DNA from: Streptomyces sp. S465
GTDB taxonomy: Bacteria; Actinomycetota; Actinomycetes; Streptomycetales; Streptomycetaceae
Assembly: GCF_026898115.1 (NCBI RefSeq)
Contig: NZ_CP114036.1
Location: forward strand, 3,162,001-3,226,000
Length of the DNA stretch: 64,000 nt
Reading direction: 5' to 3'
Of this stretch, positions 18,358 to 29,799 are shown one piece after another. The translations under genes were made by a program, and so were the position numbers. Under the pieces are notes generated by a model that was given only the letters and a program-made list of their open reading frames with translations, did not search any database and was not told the DNA's origin. Every line of letters starts with the position of its first letter. Within the stretch, counting starts at the first letter, position 1.

Positions 18358-19578
18358 ATCCCGCACCACCGCGTCCGCCAGCAGCCGCCCCCGCAGGGTG
18401 AGCACGGCCCGCCCCCGCCCGTACGGCCCCGGCTCCAGCAGACCGTCCTCCAGCGCCCGTGCCGCGGCCGCCGCCCCGGCCGGGCGCAGCAGGTCCAGCG
18501 GGCACCCCTCGGCCAGCCGCAGCTCCAGCAGGATCCGCTCCACCCGGCGCTCCTCGCCGGAGAGCAGCTCCCGGCCCGCGCCGGGCGACCTGCCCTCGCC
18601 CAGGGCCTGTGCGTACGCCCCGGGGTGCTTCACGTTCCACCACCGCACGCCGCCCACATGGCTGTGCGCACCGGGTCCGGCGCCCCACCAGTCGGCGCCG
18701 CGCCAGTACAGCTCGTTGTGCCGGCAGCGCGCGCCGGGCGAGGTCGCCCAGTTGGAGACCTCGTACCAGGTGAATCCGGCGGCCGACAGGGTCTCCTCGG
18801 CGATCAGATAGCGGTCCGCGTGCACATCGTCGTCGGTCATCGGGACCTCGCCGCGCCGGATCCGCCGCGCCAGCTGGGTGCCCTCCTCGACGATCAGCGC
18901 ATACGCCGACACATGGTCCGGGCCGGCCCCGAGCGCGGCTTCCAGGGAGGCCCGCCAGTCCGCGTCGCTCTCTCCCGGTGTCCCGTAGATCAGGTCCAGG
19001 TTCACATGGTCGAATCCGGCCGCCCGCGCCTCGGCCACACACGCCTCCGGCCGCCCCGGGGTGTGCGTACGGTCCAGCACCTTCAGGACGTGCTGCCGGG
19101 CGCTCTGCATCCCGAAGGAGATCCGGTTGAACCCCGCCTCCCGCAGCTCCGCCAGATACCGCGGATCGACCGACTCCGGATTCGCCTCGGTCGTGATCTC
19201 GGCCCCCTCGGCCAGCCCGAACTCCTCCCGGATCGTCCCGAGCATCCGCCCGAGGTCCGCCGCGGCGAGCAGGGTCGGGGTCCCGCCGCCGACGAACACG
19301 GTCCGCACGGGCCGCGGGTCGTCCCCCAGCACCTTCCGCGCCAGCCGCACCTCCTCGGCGACCAGCTCGGCGTAGTTGTCCCGGGAGGCGAGCACGCCGC
19401 CGGAGCCGCGCAGCTCACTGGCGGTGTAGGTGTTGAAGTCGCAGTAGCCGCAGCGGGTGGCGCAGTACGGCACGTGCAGATAGAACCCCAGTGGCCGCCG
19501 CTCCGCCCCGGCCAACGCGGTCGCGGGCAGTGCGCCGTCCTCGGGCACGGGCTCACCATCAGGCAGTACGGAAGGCAT
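18346..19578 (-). CDS. hemW: Radical SAM protein HemW (heme chaperone, formerly coproporphyrinogen oxidase-like)
   Basis: 410 residues. The radical SAM cluster motif is CATRCGYCDFNTYT (C-x3-C-x2-C, about residues 44-57), followed by VFVGGGTPTLL. The HemN C-terminal domain is present (LYWRGADWWGAGPGAHSHVGG). HemW proteins bind heme and SAM and are thought to deliver heme; they lack coproporphyrinogen oxidase activity. The ATG at 19578 was chosen by family N-terminus; no strong ribosome site is visible. The adjacent genes do not share its pathway. Confidence 0.9.
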   Translation of the reverse strand: MPSVLPDGEPVPEDGALPATALAGAERRPLGFYLHVPYCATRCGYCDFNTYTASELRGSGGVLASRDNYAELVAEEVRLARKVLGDDPRPVRTVFVGGGTPTLLAAADLGRMLGTIREEFGLAEGAEITTEANPESVDPRYLAELREAGFNRISFGMQSARQHVLKVLDRTHTPGRPEACVAEARAAGFDHVNLDLIYGTPGESDADWRASLEAALGAGPDHVSAYALIVEEGTQLARRIRRGEVPMTDDDVHADRYLIAEETLSAAGFTWYEVSNWATSPGARCRHNELYWRGADWWGAGPGAHSHVGGVRWWNVKHPGAYAQALGEGRSPGAGRELLSGEERRVERILLELRLAEGCPLDLLRPAGAAAAARALEDGLLEPGPYGRGRAVLTLRGRLLADAVVRDLVD

Positions 19579-19722
19579 GCCCCCATTGTCCGCCACGGCC
19601 CGCCGCGCGGGGCGCGCCCGTCCCGGCGCCACCGTTCCCGGCGTCACCGGTGACCTCGGGATCCACCCCCGGGACCCCGCCCTCGAGACCCAGCCCCCTT
19701 GGATCCCGCCCTCGGGATCCGG

Positions 19723-21801
19723 CTAGGGCTTCGGCTCGGCCGCCTTCAGGACCAGCATCGCCAGGTCGTCGTCCGGCGGCTCCGCGGCGAACTCGTCCAC
19801 CGCCCGCCGCACCCGCTCCGCGACCTGCCGCGCGCTCATGCCCGCGCACAGCGCGAGCGCCGCCGCCAGGCCGTCCTCGTCGTCGAACTGCCGGTCACCG
19901 GATCGGTGCTCGGTGACCCCGTCCGTCACGCACAGCAGCGTCTCCCCGGGCGCCAGGTCGAACGATTCACTCGCGTACCCGACCTCGTCCACGACGCCCA
20001 GCAATATCTGCGGCTCCGCGACGGTCCGCACCTCGCCCCCGGGCCGCAGCACCAGCGGCAGCGGATGTCCCGCGCTGGCCAGGGTGCAGCGCACCCCCTC
20101 GCCCTCGCCCAGCGGCTCCAGCTCCCCGTACAGCAGCGACAGGAACCGGGGGACCCCGCCGCCCGACGGGAGCCCCGTGCCGACCGTGCCGATCAGGCCC
20201 CCGTCCACCAGCTCCACGACCCCGGAGGAACCTTCCGCGGCCTCCACACCGGCCGCCACGGCCTCCGCGGCGCCCTCGACCGCCTGCTCCACCGCCTCCT
20301 CGCCCAGCAGCTGGTTGAGCCGGTCCAGGACCTCCCCCACGCCGTACCCCTCGCGGGCGAGCAGCCGCAGCCAGGGCCGGACGAGCCCGGTCACCACGGC
20401 CGCCTCCGGACCGTTCCCGCAGACGTCGCCCAGGACGAAGCACCAGCGGCCGGTGCCGGCCTGGAAGACGTCGTAGAAGTCGCCGCCGGCCGAGATGTCG
20501 CCGGTGGGCTCGTACACGACCGCCGACTCGACCCCGGGGATACGCGGGATGACGGAGGGCAGCAGCCCGCGCTGGAGCACCCGGCTGATCGTCGCCTGCC
20601 GGGTGTAGCGGCGGGCGGAGGCGAGGGCCAGGGCGACGCGCCGGGTGAAGTCCTCGATCAGACCGACCACTTCGGTCGGCATCCGCACCAGCCCGGCCCG
20701 CCCCAGCAGCAGCGTGCCGAGCGCACGGCCGCCCGCGACCAGCCGGCAGGCGAGGGCCGCGCCACCGGGCCCGTACGCGGCGGGGTCGGCCGGCCAGGGC
20801 CACTCCACGGCGCCGCCGCGGGCGGCGGCGGGCACCTGGGGCGGCTCCTTCTCCAGCACCTGCCGCAGGCCCTCGATGCGCCCTTCGCTGGCGTGCCAGA
20901 CCCGGGCGAGCCGCGGCGGGCCGCTCGCGGAGTCGAGCCAGATCGCGCACCAGTCGGCGAGCCGGGGCACCAGCAGCTGCCCGGCCAGCGAGGTCACCAT
21001 GTCCTCGTCGAACTGTCCGGCCAGCAGATCGGACGCCTCGGCGAGGAAGGTGAGCGCACCGCGCTGGATCCACTCGGGGTCGCGGCGGACGGGGACGCGG
21101 CCCGGTGCGGGAGCGACGATCTCGACGGCGTCCTTACGGCCGTCATGAACGGCCCCCGTCCCGAATGCGCCCTCCGGCTCCCCCAAGGCGGCGGGCGCCG
21201 CGTCCACGGCGGACGCCGCGTCGTGGAAGGCCGAGCCCATGGGGCCGGGCCCGGCGGCGGACCCGGCCGTGGGCGCCACCGCCATCTGGAACCACACCGA
21301 CTTGCTCGTCCGCCGGTACGTCGTCCCCCATGATTCGGCGATCTCGGCCACCAGCCGCAGCCCGTGGCCGCCGGCGTACTCCGGCCGCTCGTCCGGGTCC
21401 GGTGGATCGCCGCGCAGCACCCGGGTGGGGTGGTGGTCGGTCACCTCCACCACGAGGGAGGGCGGTTCGCCCTCGCGGTCCGACACATCCAGCGCACAGC
21501 TCACCTCGATGGCGGTGCCGGCGTGCACCACCGCGTTGGTGACCAGCTCGCTCACCAGCAGTACGGCCTCGTCCGCGACCCGGTCGGTGATCCGGTCGGC
21601 GGCCGGGACCTCCAGCGCGGCCCAGTCGGCGAGGGCGGCACGGACGAACCGGCGCGCGGCCGAGGCCGCGAGCGGAGTGCCGGGCAGGCTGGCGCGTGCC
21701 GAGGCGCTGGTGCGGACGGGGCCGATGCCACCCCCGACCGGCAGAACCACCCCACCGCCCTCAACCGACCCACCAGACGTGGCAGAAGATGACGTCCCCA
21801 C
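19723..21801 (-). CDS. PP2C-type SpoIIE phosphatase fused to an anti-sigma-like ATPase domain and GAF
   Basis: 692 residues in three parts. The first is an HATPase_c domain typical of anti-sigma-factor kinases (about 45-175: LLVSELVTNAVVHAG and GGHGLRLVAEIAESWG). The second is a GAF-like sensor segment (about 240-400). The third is a SpoIIE/PP2C phosphatase (about 430-690: VYEPTGDISAGGDFYDVF, VLGDVCGNGPEAA, DDDLAMLVLKA). Such proteins act in partner-switching control of sigma factors, kinase and phosphatase acting on the same anti-anti-sigma. The GTG start has GGAG 9 nt upstream. The sensed signal is unknown. Confidence 0.88.
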   Translation of the reverse strand: MGTSSSATSGGSVEGGGVVLPVGGGIGPVRTSASARASLPGTPLAASAARRFVRAALADWAALEVPAADRITDRVADEAVLLVSELVTNAVVHAGTAIEVSCALDVSDREGEPPSLVVEVTDHHPTRVLRGDPPDPDERPEYAGGHGLRLVAEIAESWGTTYRRTSKSVWFQMAVAPTAGSAAGPGPMGSAFHDAASAVDAAPAALGEPEGAFGTGAVHDGRKDAVEIVAPAPGRVPVRRDPEWIQRGALTFLAEASDLLAGQFDEDMVTSLAGQLLVPRLADWCAIWLDSASGPPRLARVWHASEGRIEGLRQVLEKEPPQVPAAARGGAVEWPWPADPAAYGPGGAALACRLVAGGRALGTLLLGRAGLVRMPTEVVGLIEDFTRRVALALASARRYTRQATISRVLQRGLLPSVIPRIPGVESAVVYEPTGDISAGGDFYDVFQAGTGRWCFVLGDVCGNGPEAAVVTGLVRPWLRLLAREGYGVGEVLDRLNQLLGEEAVEQAVEGAAEAVAAGVEAAEGSSGVVELVDGGLIGTVGTGLPSGGGVPRFLSLLYGELEPLGEGEGVRCTLASAGHPLPLVLRPGGEVRTVAEPQILLGVVDEVGYASESFDLAPGETLLCVTDGVTEHRSGDRQFDDEDGLAAALALCAGMSARQVAERVRRAVDEFAAEPPDDDLAMLVLKAAEPKP

Positions 21802-21986
21802 TGTGCGGCTCCTGAAGAAGCTCCGTCATAACGCCGTATCCGTAACCGTATCCGGCACGGACAGAGTGGCAGACCGACCGCCCTCATATGCACCGAGTTA
21901 CGCAAGTGAACCGCGATAAGGGGAAAATTCATGTGTCCGGCGGGCCGGTCAACTGGAAATCCGGCGTCGGACCGTATCCTTGCCTG

Positions 21987-23876
<1,890 letters not shown>

Positions 23877-23980
23877 GGCATCCTCCGGGGCCCGCATCAT
23901 TGCTTGGTGACTCGCGAGTAACCTTCGAGTGGTGATCAGAGTAGGGGCCGAATCCTTACCGCGTAAGGGGTCCGCGCCAC

Positions 23981-24090
23981 GTTGTTCCCCTGAAGTGCCC
24001 AGTTGTTCCGCTGAGGTGCCCCACGAAGCTCTGAGGTACCCACGAGGCTCTGAGGTGCCCAAGAGCCCTGAGGTGCCCACGAGGCTCCCC
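23981..24090. repeat. Degenerate tandem repeats between lepA and the acyl-CoA ligase gene
   Basis: The motif CTGAGGTGCCCA, with variants, recurs about five times as part of units near 17-20 bp (CACGAGGCTCTGAGGTGCC). It lies upstream of the ligase start and downstream of the lepA terminator. I see no protein-coding or promoter function. Confidence 0.65.
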
Positions 24091-24097
24091 CGCACGC

Positions 24098-24132
24098 AGC
24101 GGGCCCGGCGCGTCCAGCACGCCGGGCCCGCT
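24098..24132 (-). terminator. lepA terminator hairpin
   Basis: AGCGGGCCCGGCG and its perfect complement CGCCGGGCCCGCT pair (13 bp, 9-nt loop), 32 nt beyond the lepA stop. Confidence 0.8.
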
Positions 24133-24163
24133 GACCGAAGTCTCCTCGGCTCGCTCCCGCTCG

Positions 24164-26041
24164 CTACTTCTTCGCCTTGGAGTCCTTGCCGTCGGAGTCG
24201 GAGGACAGCACCGCGATGAACGCCTCCTGGGGGACCTCCACGCTGCCGACCATCTTCATCCGCTTCTTGCCTTCCTTCTGCTTCTCCAGCAGCTTCCGCT
24301 TACGGGAGATGTCACCGCCGTAGCACTTGGCGAGGACGTCCTTACGGATGGCACGGACCGTCTCACGGGCGATGACCCGGGAGCCGATGGCCGCCTGGAT
24401 GGGCACCTCGAAGTTCTGCCGCGGGATGAGCTCGCGCAGCTTGGCGACCAGCCGGACACCGTACGCGTACGCCTTGTCCTTGTGGGTGATCGCCGAGAAC
24501 GCGTCCACCTTGTCGCCGTGCAGCAGGATGTCGACCTTGACCAGGTCGGAGGTCTGCTCACCGGTGGGCTCGTAGTCGAGCGAGGCATAGCCGCGGGTCT
24601 TGGACTTCAGCTGGTCGAAGAAGTCGAAGACGACCTCGGCGAGCGGCAGGGTGTAGCGGATCTCGACCCGGTCCTCGGAGAGGTAGTCCATGCCGAGCAT
24701 CACCCCCCGGCGGTTCTGGCACAGCTCCATGATCGCGCCGATGAACTCGCTCGGAGCGAGGATGGTGGCCCGGACGACCGGCTCGTGCACCGTGTCGATC
24801 TTGCCCACCGGGAACTCGCTGGGGTTGGTCACCGTGTGCTCGCTGCCGTCCTCCATCTCCACCCGGTAGACCACGTTGGGCGCAGTGGCGATCAGGTCGA
24901 GATTGAATTCGCGCTCCAGGCGCTCACGGATGACCTCCAGGTGCAGCAGCCCGAGGAAGCCGACGCGGAAACCGAAGCCGAGAGCGGCCGAGGTCTCCGG
25001 TTCGTAGACCAGCGCGGCATCGTTGAGCTGTAGCTTGTCCAGGGCCTCGCGCAGCTCGGGGTAGTCCGAGCCGTCCAGCGGATACAGCCCCGAGAACACC
25101 ATCGGCTTCGGGTCCTTGTAGCCGCCCAGCGGCTCCTGCGCACCGCCGGTGACCTGGGTGATCGTGTCACCGACCTTGGACTGGCGGACATCCTTCACAC
25201 CGGTGATCAGATAGCCCACCTCGCCCACGGACAGCCCGTCGGCGGGGGTCATCTCCGGGGAGTTGGTGCCGATCTCCAGCAGCTCATGGGCGGCGCCGGT
25301 GGACATCATCCTGATCCGCTCGCGCTTGCTGAGCGTGCCGTCGACGACCTTCACATAGGTCACGACGCCCCGGTAGGCGTCATAGACGGAGTCGAAGATC
25401 ATCGCGCGGGCGGGGGCGTCCTCGACACCGACCGGAGCCGGCACCAGCTCCACGACCCGGTCCAGCAGCTCGGCCACGCCCTCGCCGGTCTTGGCGGAGA
25501 CCTTCAGCACGTCGGAGGGGTCGCAGCCGATGAGATGGGCCAGCTCGGCGGCGTACTTCTCGGGCTGGGCAGCGGGCAGGTCGATCTTGTTGAGGACCGG
25601 GATGATCGTGAGGTCGTGCTCCATCGCCAGGTAGAGGTTGGCGAGGGTCTGGGCCTCGATGCCCTGGGCCGCGTCGACCAGCAGGATGCACCCCTCACAG
25701 GCGGCGAGGGAGCGCGAGACCTCGTAGGTGAAGTCCACGTGGCCGGGGGTGTCGATCATGTTGAGGATATGGGTGGCCGACTCGCCGCCCTCGTCCTTCG
25801 TCGGCGCCCAGGGCAGCCGGACCGCCTGGGACTTGATCGTGATGCCGCGCTCGCGCTCGATGTCCATGCGGTCGAGGTACTGCGCGCGCATCTGCCGCTG
25901 CTCGACCACACCGGTCAGCTGGAGCATACGGTCGGCGAGCGTCGACTTGCCGTGGTCGATGTGCGCGATGATGCAGAAGTTACGGATCAGAGCCGGGTCG
26001 GTACGGCTCGGCTCCGGCACATTGGTAGGGGTCGCGGGCAC
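24164..26041 (-). CDS. lepA: Elongation factor 4 (LepA)
   Basis: 625 residues, close to the usual length. The GTPase domain has G1 AHIDHGKST (about residues 23-31), [16 protein letters not shown] and NKIDLP. EF-G-like domains follow, then the LepA-specific C-terminal domain ([20 protein letters not shown]). It is a ribosome-dependent GTPase that back-translocates or helps 30S assembly under stress. The GTG at 26041 has AGGA 6 nt upstream; the longer frame reaching toward rpsT is unsupported. It is divergent from rpsT. Confidence 0.95.
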   Translation of the reverse strand: MPATPTNVPEPSRTDPALIRNFCIIAHIDHGKSTLADRMLQLTGVVEQRQMRAQYLDRMDIERERGITIKSQAVRLPWAPTKDEGGESATHILNMIDTPGHVDFTYEVSRSLAACEGCILLVDAAQGIEAQTLANLYLAMEHDLTIIPVLNKIDLPAAQPEKYAAELAHLIGCDPSDVLKVSAKTGEGVAELLDRVVELVPAPVGVEDAPARAMIFDSVYDAYRGVVTYVKVVDGTLSKRERIRMMSTGAAHELLEIGTNSPEMTPADGLSVGEVGYLITGVKDVRQSKVGDTITQVTGGAQEPLGGYKDPKPMVFSGLYPLDGSDYPELREALDKLQLNDAALVYEPETSAALGFGFRVGFLGLLHLEVIRERLEREFNLDLIATAPNVVYRVEMEDGSEHTVTNPSEFPVGKIDTVHEPVVRATILAPSEFIGAIMELCQNRRGVMLGMDYLSEDRVEIRYTLPLAEVVFDFFDQLKSKTRGYASLDYEPTGEQTSDLVKVDILLHGDKVDAFSAITHKDKAYAYGVRLVAKLRELIPRQNFEVPIQAAIGSRVIARETVRAIRKDVLAKCYGGDISRKRKLLEKQKEGKKRMKMVGSVEVPQEAFIAVLSSDSDGKDSKAKK

Positions 26042-26128
26042 GCAGGGTCCTGTGTCTAGGCGGGACTCGGTGTTATCGGTATGGGTTGGTCCCGTCCATG
26101 GTCCCATGAATGGCGACCTCTTCCGGGT

Positions 26129-26158
26129 TTGGGACGCCATCGACCCTGCTGGTAACCT
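26129..26158 (+). promoter_or_regulatory. Putative rpsT promoter
   Basis: TTGGGA (26129-26134), an 18-bp spacer and TAACCT (26153-26158) fit a housekeeping sigma promoter (TTGAC-N18-TAnnnT type). The predicted start lies about 80 nt before the rpsT GTG. The string GGTAACCTGGCC here recurs just before the leuS leader on the other strand. Confidence 0.5.
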
Positions 26159-26246
26159 GGCCGACTGTGTCTCGTGCCGCCCTCGCGCGGACACAGAAGA
26201 CACACCGAAGCAAACGAAACCCGACGAACCTGCGAAGGCTTTTTAC

Positions 26247-26513
26247 GTGGCGAACATCAAGTCCCAGATCAAGCGGAACAAGACGAACGAGAAGGCGCGC
26301 CAGCGCAACAAGGCGGTCAAGTCCGAGCTGAAGACCGCCATCCGCCGCACCCGCGAGGCCGTGGCCGCCGGTGACGCCGAGAAGGCCACCGAAGCCGCCC
26401 GCGTCGCCGCGCGCAAGCTCGACAAGGCCGTCAGCAAGGGCGTTCTGCACAAGAACAACGCCGCCAACAAGAAGTCGGCGCTCGCCCAGCAGCTCGCCGG
26501 CCTCAAGGGCTGA
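26247..26513 (+). CDS. rpsT: 30S ribosomal protein S20
   Basis: 88 residues beginning [20 protein letters not shown], the S20 signature, and rich in Lys/Arg/Ala helices that contact 16S rRNA. The GTG start has AAGG upstream. The last 13 nt including the stop (CCTCAAGGGCTGA) are repeated once directly after the gene with one mismatch. A strong terminator sits at 26682. It is divergent from lepA. Confidence 0.97.
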   Translation: MANIKSQIKRNKTNEKARQRNKAVKSELKTAIRRTREAVAAGDAEKATEAARVAARKLDKAVSKGVLHKNNAANKKSALAQQLAGLKG

Positions 26514-26526
26514 CCTCGAGGGCTGA
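26501..26526 (+). repeat. Tandem 13-bp repeat spanning the rpsT stop
   Basis: CCTCAAGGGCTGA at 26501-26513 (gene end) is followed by CCTCGAGGGCTGA at 26514-26526. This is another gene-end duplication that includes the stop codon. Confidence 0.7.
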
Positions 26527-26681
26527 CACCTTCCGGGGCGTCATCGCCCCATAGCGCCGGTTTGGGCACAGCGGTCCCTCTCACCCGCTCCGACCGGCAG
26601 CCGACGGATTCGTCAGCACCACCGCGCCGCACGCGGCCTGCGTTCGCCACGCGGGTGCGGCGCACATGATCGACACGAGGG

Positions 26682-26715
26682 CCCCGCCCTGTCCTTTCCC
26701 CAGGACAGGGCGGGG
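26682..26715 (+). terminator. rpsT terminator
   Basis: A perfect 14-bp stem CCCCGCCCTGTCCT / AGGACAGGGCGGGG with a 6-nt loop is followed by TCTTCGCGCTT. It lies downstream of rpsT and upstream of the next gene. Confidence 0.85.
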
Positions 26716-26746
26716 TCTTCGCGCTTCATTCGGGTATGTTCACGTC

Positions 26747-27637
26747 ATGTCGATACCGGGGGAGACACCCAACCCGTACGGGCAGCCGCAGCCGCCCCAA
26801 CCGCCTCAGCCGCCTCAGCAGAGCCCGCCGCAGAGCCCGTCACCCGGCCCGTACGGGCAGCCGCAGCCGCACCAGGCCCAGCCGCTCCAGCACAATCCGT
26901 ACGCCCAGCCGACGATGCCGTCCGTACCTCTGGGCGGATACGGGCCGATGGGCACGCCTCCTGGGGCGCCGCCCACGGGCTCCGGGGGCGGCCGCAAGGG
27001 CTGGCCGTGGGCGCTGGGCGGGGCCGTCGTCGCCTCGGCGGTCTGGGCCGGGGTGCTGTTCGCCACGGGAGGGTTCGACGGGGAGGCGAAGGCCGATCTC
27101 GCGGGCTACCGCTATACGAACAATCTGTGCACCGCGACCGACGCCCAGACCATCGAGGACGCCGGGTACCAGCAGGAGGACGGGTCGGCGAACCCTCAGC
27201 ACAGCAGCTCCGAGGACCCCGCACTGGACTCGATGACCTGCAACATCGACTTCGAGCCGAACGACGCGGACAGCGACGACTACTCCTCGGTGTGGCTCTA
27301 CACCACGGCGTCGCTGCACAAGAAGACCGACCCCGCGCCCGAGTTCGAGGCCCAGTACCGGGCGTACGAGGAGCAGAAGACGTCCAGCTACAGCTACAAG
27401 GTGAGCCCGGTCAACGGGCTGGGCGACGAGGCGTATGTGGTGACGCAGGTGAGCAAGAGCGGCTCCGACACCGGCGCTTATGTGATCCTCGGGGTGCGCG
27501 ACGGCTGGATGACCTACCAGTCGACCTGGTCGGAGTATCTCTCGTCGTCCTCCAGCGCCACGGCCAAGACGCCCGAGGAGGCCACCGCGATGCTCAAGAA
27601 GAGCGCCAAGGCCACGCTGGAGAAGATGAAGGAGTGA
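26747..27637 (+). CDS. Proline/glutamine-rich single-pass membrane protein
   Basis: 296 residues. The first 85 are a low-complexity cytoplasmic segment rich in Pro, Gln, Gly and Tyr (repeats of NPYGQPQPPQPP type). One membrane helix follows (about 88-106, GWPWALGGAVVASAVWAGVLF). The rest is a soluble extracytoplasmic domain of about 185 residues with two cysteines (NNLCTAT, MTCNIDF). This architecture is common among Streptomyces DUF-type membrane proteins of unknown function. The ATG at 26747 starts MSIPGETPNPYG; a frame extending upstream through the terminator is rejected. It is convergent with holA. Confidence 0.8.
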   Translation: MSIPGETPNPYGQPQPPQPPQPPQQSPPQSPSPGPYGQPQPHQAQPLQHNPYAQPTMPSVPLGGYGPMGTPPGAPPTGSGGGRKGWPWALGGAVVASAVWAGVLFATGGFDGEAKADLAGYRYTNNLCTATDAQTIEDAGYQQEDGSANPQHSSSEDPALDSMTCNIDFEPNDADSDDYSSVWLYTTASLHKKTDPAPEFEAQYRAYEEQKTSSYSYKVSPVNGLGDEAYVVTQVSKSGSDTGAYVILGVRDGWMTYQSTWSEYLSSSSSATAKTPEEATAMLKKSAKATLEKMKE

Positions 27638-27643
27638 TCGCGG

Positions 27644-27660
27644 GCCGGTCCCGGACCGGC
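27644..27660. terminator. Short hairpin between convergent genes
   Basis: GCCGGTC / GACCGGC with a 3-nt loop lies in the 29-bp gap between the membrane protein gene and holA. It could end transcription from either side. Confidence 0.5.
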
Positions 27661-27666
27661 TCTCTG

Positions 27667-28656
27667 CTAGCCTCGGCCCGCCCGAGCGGCGCGGGCGATC
27701 GTGACGACCGCCTTCTCCAGGGCGTACTCCGGATCGTCCCCGCCGCCCTTGACCCCCGCGTCGGCCTCGGCGACGGCGCGCAGCGCGACCGCCACTCCGT
27801 CCGCCGACCAGCCGCGCATCTGCTGCCGCACTCGGTCGATCTTCCAGGGCGGCATGCCCAGCTCACGGGCCAGATCACCGGGGCGGGCCCCGCGCGGCGC
27901 GGAGGCCAGCTTGCCGATGGCGCGGACGCCCTGGGCCAGAGCACTGGTGATCAGCACCGGCGCCACCCCGGTGGAGACGGCCCAGCGCAGCGCCTCCAGC
28001 GCCTCGGCCGCACGGCCCTCTACGGCGCGGTCGGCGACGGTGAAGCTGGACGCCTCGGCCCGGCCGGTGTAGTAGCGGGCGACGACGGCCTCGTCGATGG
28101 TGCCCTCGACATCGGCCACGAGCTGGGAGACCGCGCTGGCCAGCTCGCGCAGATCGCTCCCGATGGCGTCGACCAGCGCCTGACATGCCTCGGGGGTGGC
28201 GGACCGGCCGGTGGCACGGAACTCGGACCGCACGAACGCCAGCCGGTCGGCGGGCTTGGTCATCTTCGGGCAGGCGACCTCGCGCGCCCCGGCCTTGCGG
28301 GCGGCGTCGAGCAGCCCCTTGCCCTTGGCCCCGCCCGCGTGCAGCAGCACCAGGGTGATCTCCTCGGCGGGGGTGCCGAGGTAGTCCTTGACGTCCTTGA
28401 TCGTGTCGGCCGCCAGATCCTGTGCGTTGCGCACCACCACGACCTTGCGCTCGGCGAAGAGCGAGGGGCTGGTCAGCTCGGCGAGGGTGCCGGGCCGCAG
28501 CGCGTCGGGCATGAGGTCGCGCACATCGGTGTCGGGGTCGGCCGTGCGGGCGGCCGCCACCACCTGCTGCACGGCGCGGTCGAGCAGCAGCTCCTCCTGG
28601 CCCACGGCGAGGGTCACGGGGGCGAGCGGATCGTCGGTCGTCGATTTCCTGGCCAT
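27667..28656 (-). CDS. holA: DNA polymerase III subunit delta
   Basis: 329 residues matching the HolA family. The N-terminus LAPVTLAVGQEELLLDRAV corresponds to the delta AAA+-like domain, with LLHAGGAKGKGLLDAARKAG in the second domain. The C-terminal collar domain ends in EYALEKAVVTIARAAR. It opens the sliding clamp within the clamp loader. The ATG at 28656 is 44 bp from a divergent small gene. It is the only replisome gene in the window. Confidence 0.93.
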   Translation of the reverse strand: MARKSTTDDPLAPVTLAVGQEELLLDRAVQQVVAAARTADPDTDVRDLMPDALRPGTLAELTSPSLFAERKVVVVRNAQDLAADTIKDVKDYLGTPAEEITLVLLHAGGAKGKGLLDAARKAGAREVACPKMTKPADRLAFVRSEFRATGRSATPEACQALVDAIGSDLRELASAVSQLVADVEGTIDEAVVARYYTGRAEASSFTVADRAVEGRAAEALEALRWAVSTGVAPVLITSALAQGVRAIGKLASAPRGARPGDLARELGMPPWKIDRVRQQMRGWSADGVAVALRAVAEADAGVKGGGDDPEYALEKAVVTIARAARAGRG

Positions 28657-28700
28657 CGCGGTCCAGCATCCCACGGACCTCGGACAACCCGGCCGTCCGG

Positions 28701-28979
28701 ATGTCCGACAATGTTCCGGTGATCGATGAAGAGCTGACCGGCGCCCGGCACATCCTGGTGCTGCCCGACCGCGACGCGGCCGAGGAGGTGGCCGAGGCAC
28801 TGCCCGAGCGGTTCGGCGTCACCCAGGAGCCCCAGCTGGTACGGGACGCGCTGGCGGGCGAGGACGACGCCGAGGACGCCCAGTGGCTGGTGGTGGTCGA
28901 GGACCCGGCCGGGGCGCTGGACGCGGCGGCGCTGGACGCGTTCGCGGACGAGTACGACGGCTGGCTGGAGACCGAATAA
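28701..28979 (+). CDS. Small acidic hypothetical protein
   Basis: 92 residues with many Asp/Glu (DRDAAEEVAEALPERFG, GEDDAEDAQWLVVVEDPAG), predicted as alternating alpha/beta. I do not recognise it. It is transcribed divergently from holA. The ATG at 28701 was used; a GTG six codons later (VIDEELTGARHILVLPD) is an equal alternative, and neither has a clear ribosome site. The acidic composition and third-position GC are consistent with a real gene. Confidence 0.6.
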   Translation: MSDNVPVIDEELTGARHILVLPDRDAAEEVAEALPERFGVTQEPQLVRDALAGEDDAEDAQWLVVVEDPAGALDAAALDAFADEYDGWLETE

Positions 28980-29004
28980 CCCCTGCCCGGCGCCGGATAT
29001 CCCC

Positions 29005-29060
29005 ACGCTGGATGCCCTGGCGCTGGATGCCCTGGCGCTGGATGCCCCGCACCGGATGCC
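29005..29060. repeat. Tandem 15-bp repeats between a small gene and the O-methyltransferase
   Basis: CGCTGGATGCCCTGG repeats about three times, with diverged neighbours (CGCCGGATATCCC, CACCGGATGCCCC). It occupies most of a 107-bp gap. Confidence 0.65.
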
Positions 29061-29086
29061 CCCCGCACCGCCCGCGCCGGCCGTCT

Positions 29087-29755
29087 CTAGCCGGTGACCA
29101 GCGCCAGCGCGAAACCGTCGTACCCCTTCTCGCCGACGGTCTGTATCGCGGTGCCGGTCAGCCGGGGCTCCTGGGCGATCAGCTCGGTGAACCGCCGCAC
29201 GCCCCGCACCTTCGGGTCGGTGCTGGCCGGGTCCGCCACTGCGCCGTCCCGCACCACGTTGTCGCCGATGATCAGGCTGCCCGGCCGGGTGAGCCGCAGC
29301 GCCCACTCCAGGTAGCCCGGGTTGTTGGGCTTGTCCGCGTCGATGAAGACCAGGTCGAAGGGGCCGGCTCCCTCTTCGGCCAGCCGGGGGAGCGAGTCCA
29401 GCGCCGGGCCGGTGCGGATCTCGACCACCTTGCCCAGCCCGGCCCGCGCCACATTGGCCCGCGCCACCTCGGCGGACCGCGGATCGGCCTCCAGGGAGAT
29501 CAGCCGGCCTCCCTCGGGCAGCGCCCTGGCCAGCCAGATGGTGCTGTAGCCGCCCAGGGTGCCGATCTCCAGCACGGTGCGCGCGCCCTGGATCCGGGCC
29601 AGCAGCTGGAGCAGCTTGCCCTGGTTGGGGGCGACCTGATGCGGCGGCAGCCCCGACGCCGCGCTGTGTTCCAAGGCCGCGTCCAGAGCCGGGTCCGAGG
29701 GTGCCAGCAGGCCGTTGAAATAGGCGTCCACTTCGGTCCACCGCGCAAGCGACAT
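29087..29755 (-). CDS. O-methyltransferase (class I, CCoAOMT-like)
   Basis: 222 residues of the Methyltransf_3 family. SAM motif I is VLEIGTLGGYSTIWLARAL (about residues 58-76). A metal-binding FIDADKPNN (about 130-138) and GDNVVRDGAV follow, as in caffeoyl-CoA-type O-methyltransferases. Start choice: AAAGGA lies 9 nt before the ATG at 29755, while an in-frame ATG 6 nt earlier is too close to it. The substrate is unknown. It lies just downstream of comEC, whose open frame passes through it in another phase. Confidence 0.88.
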   Translation of the reverse strand: MSLARWTEVDAYFNGLLAPSDPALDAALEHSAASGLPPHQVAPNQGKLLQLLARIQGARTVLEIGTLGGYSTIWLARALPEGGRLISLEADPRSAEVARANVARAGLGKVVEIRTGPALDSLPRLAEEGAGPFDLVFIDADKPNNPGYLEWALRLTRPGSLIIGDNVVRDGAVADPASTDPKVRGVRRFTELIAQEPRLTGTAIQTVGEKGYDGFALALVTG

Positions 29756-29799
29756 GGGCATTCGTCCTTTCGGAACTGACGGAGTCCGCAAGGGGGAAC

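Noticed and set aside
29087..29755. O-methyltransferase as part of an extended ComEC
   Set aside because: It has its own start, ribosome site and SAM motifs in a different frame, so it is a separate gene.
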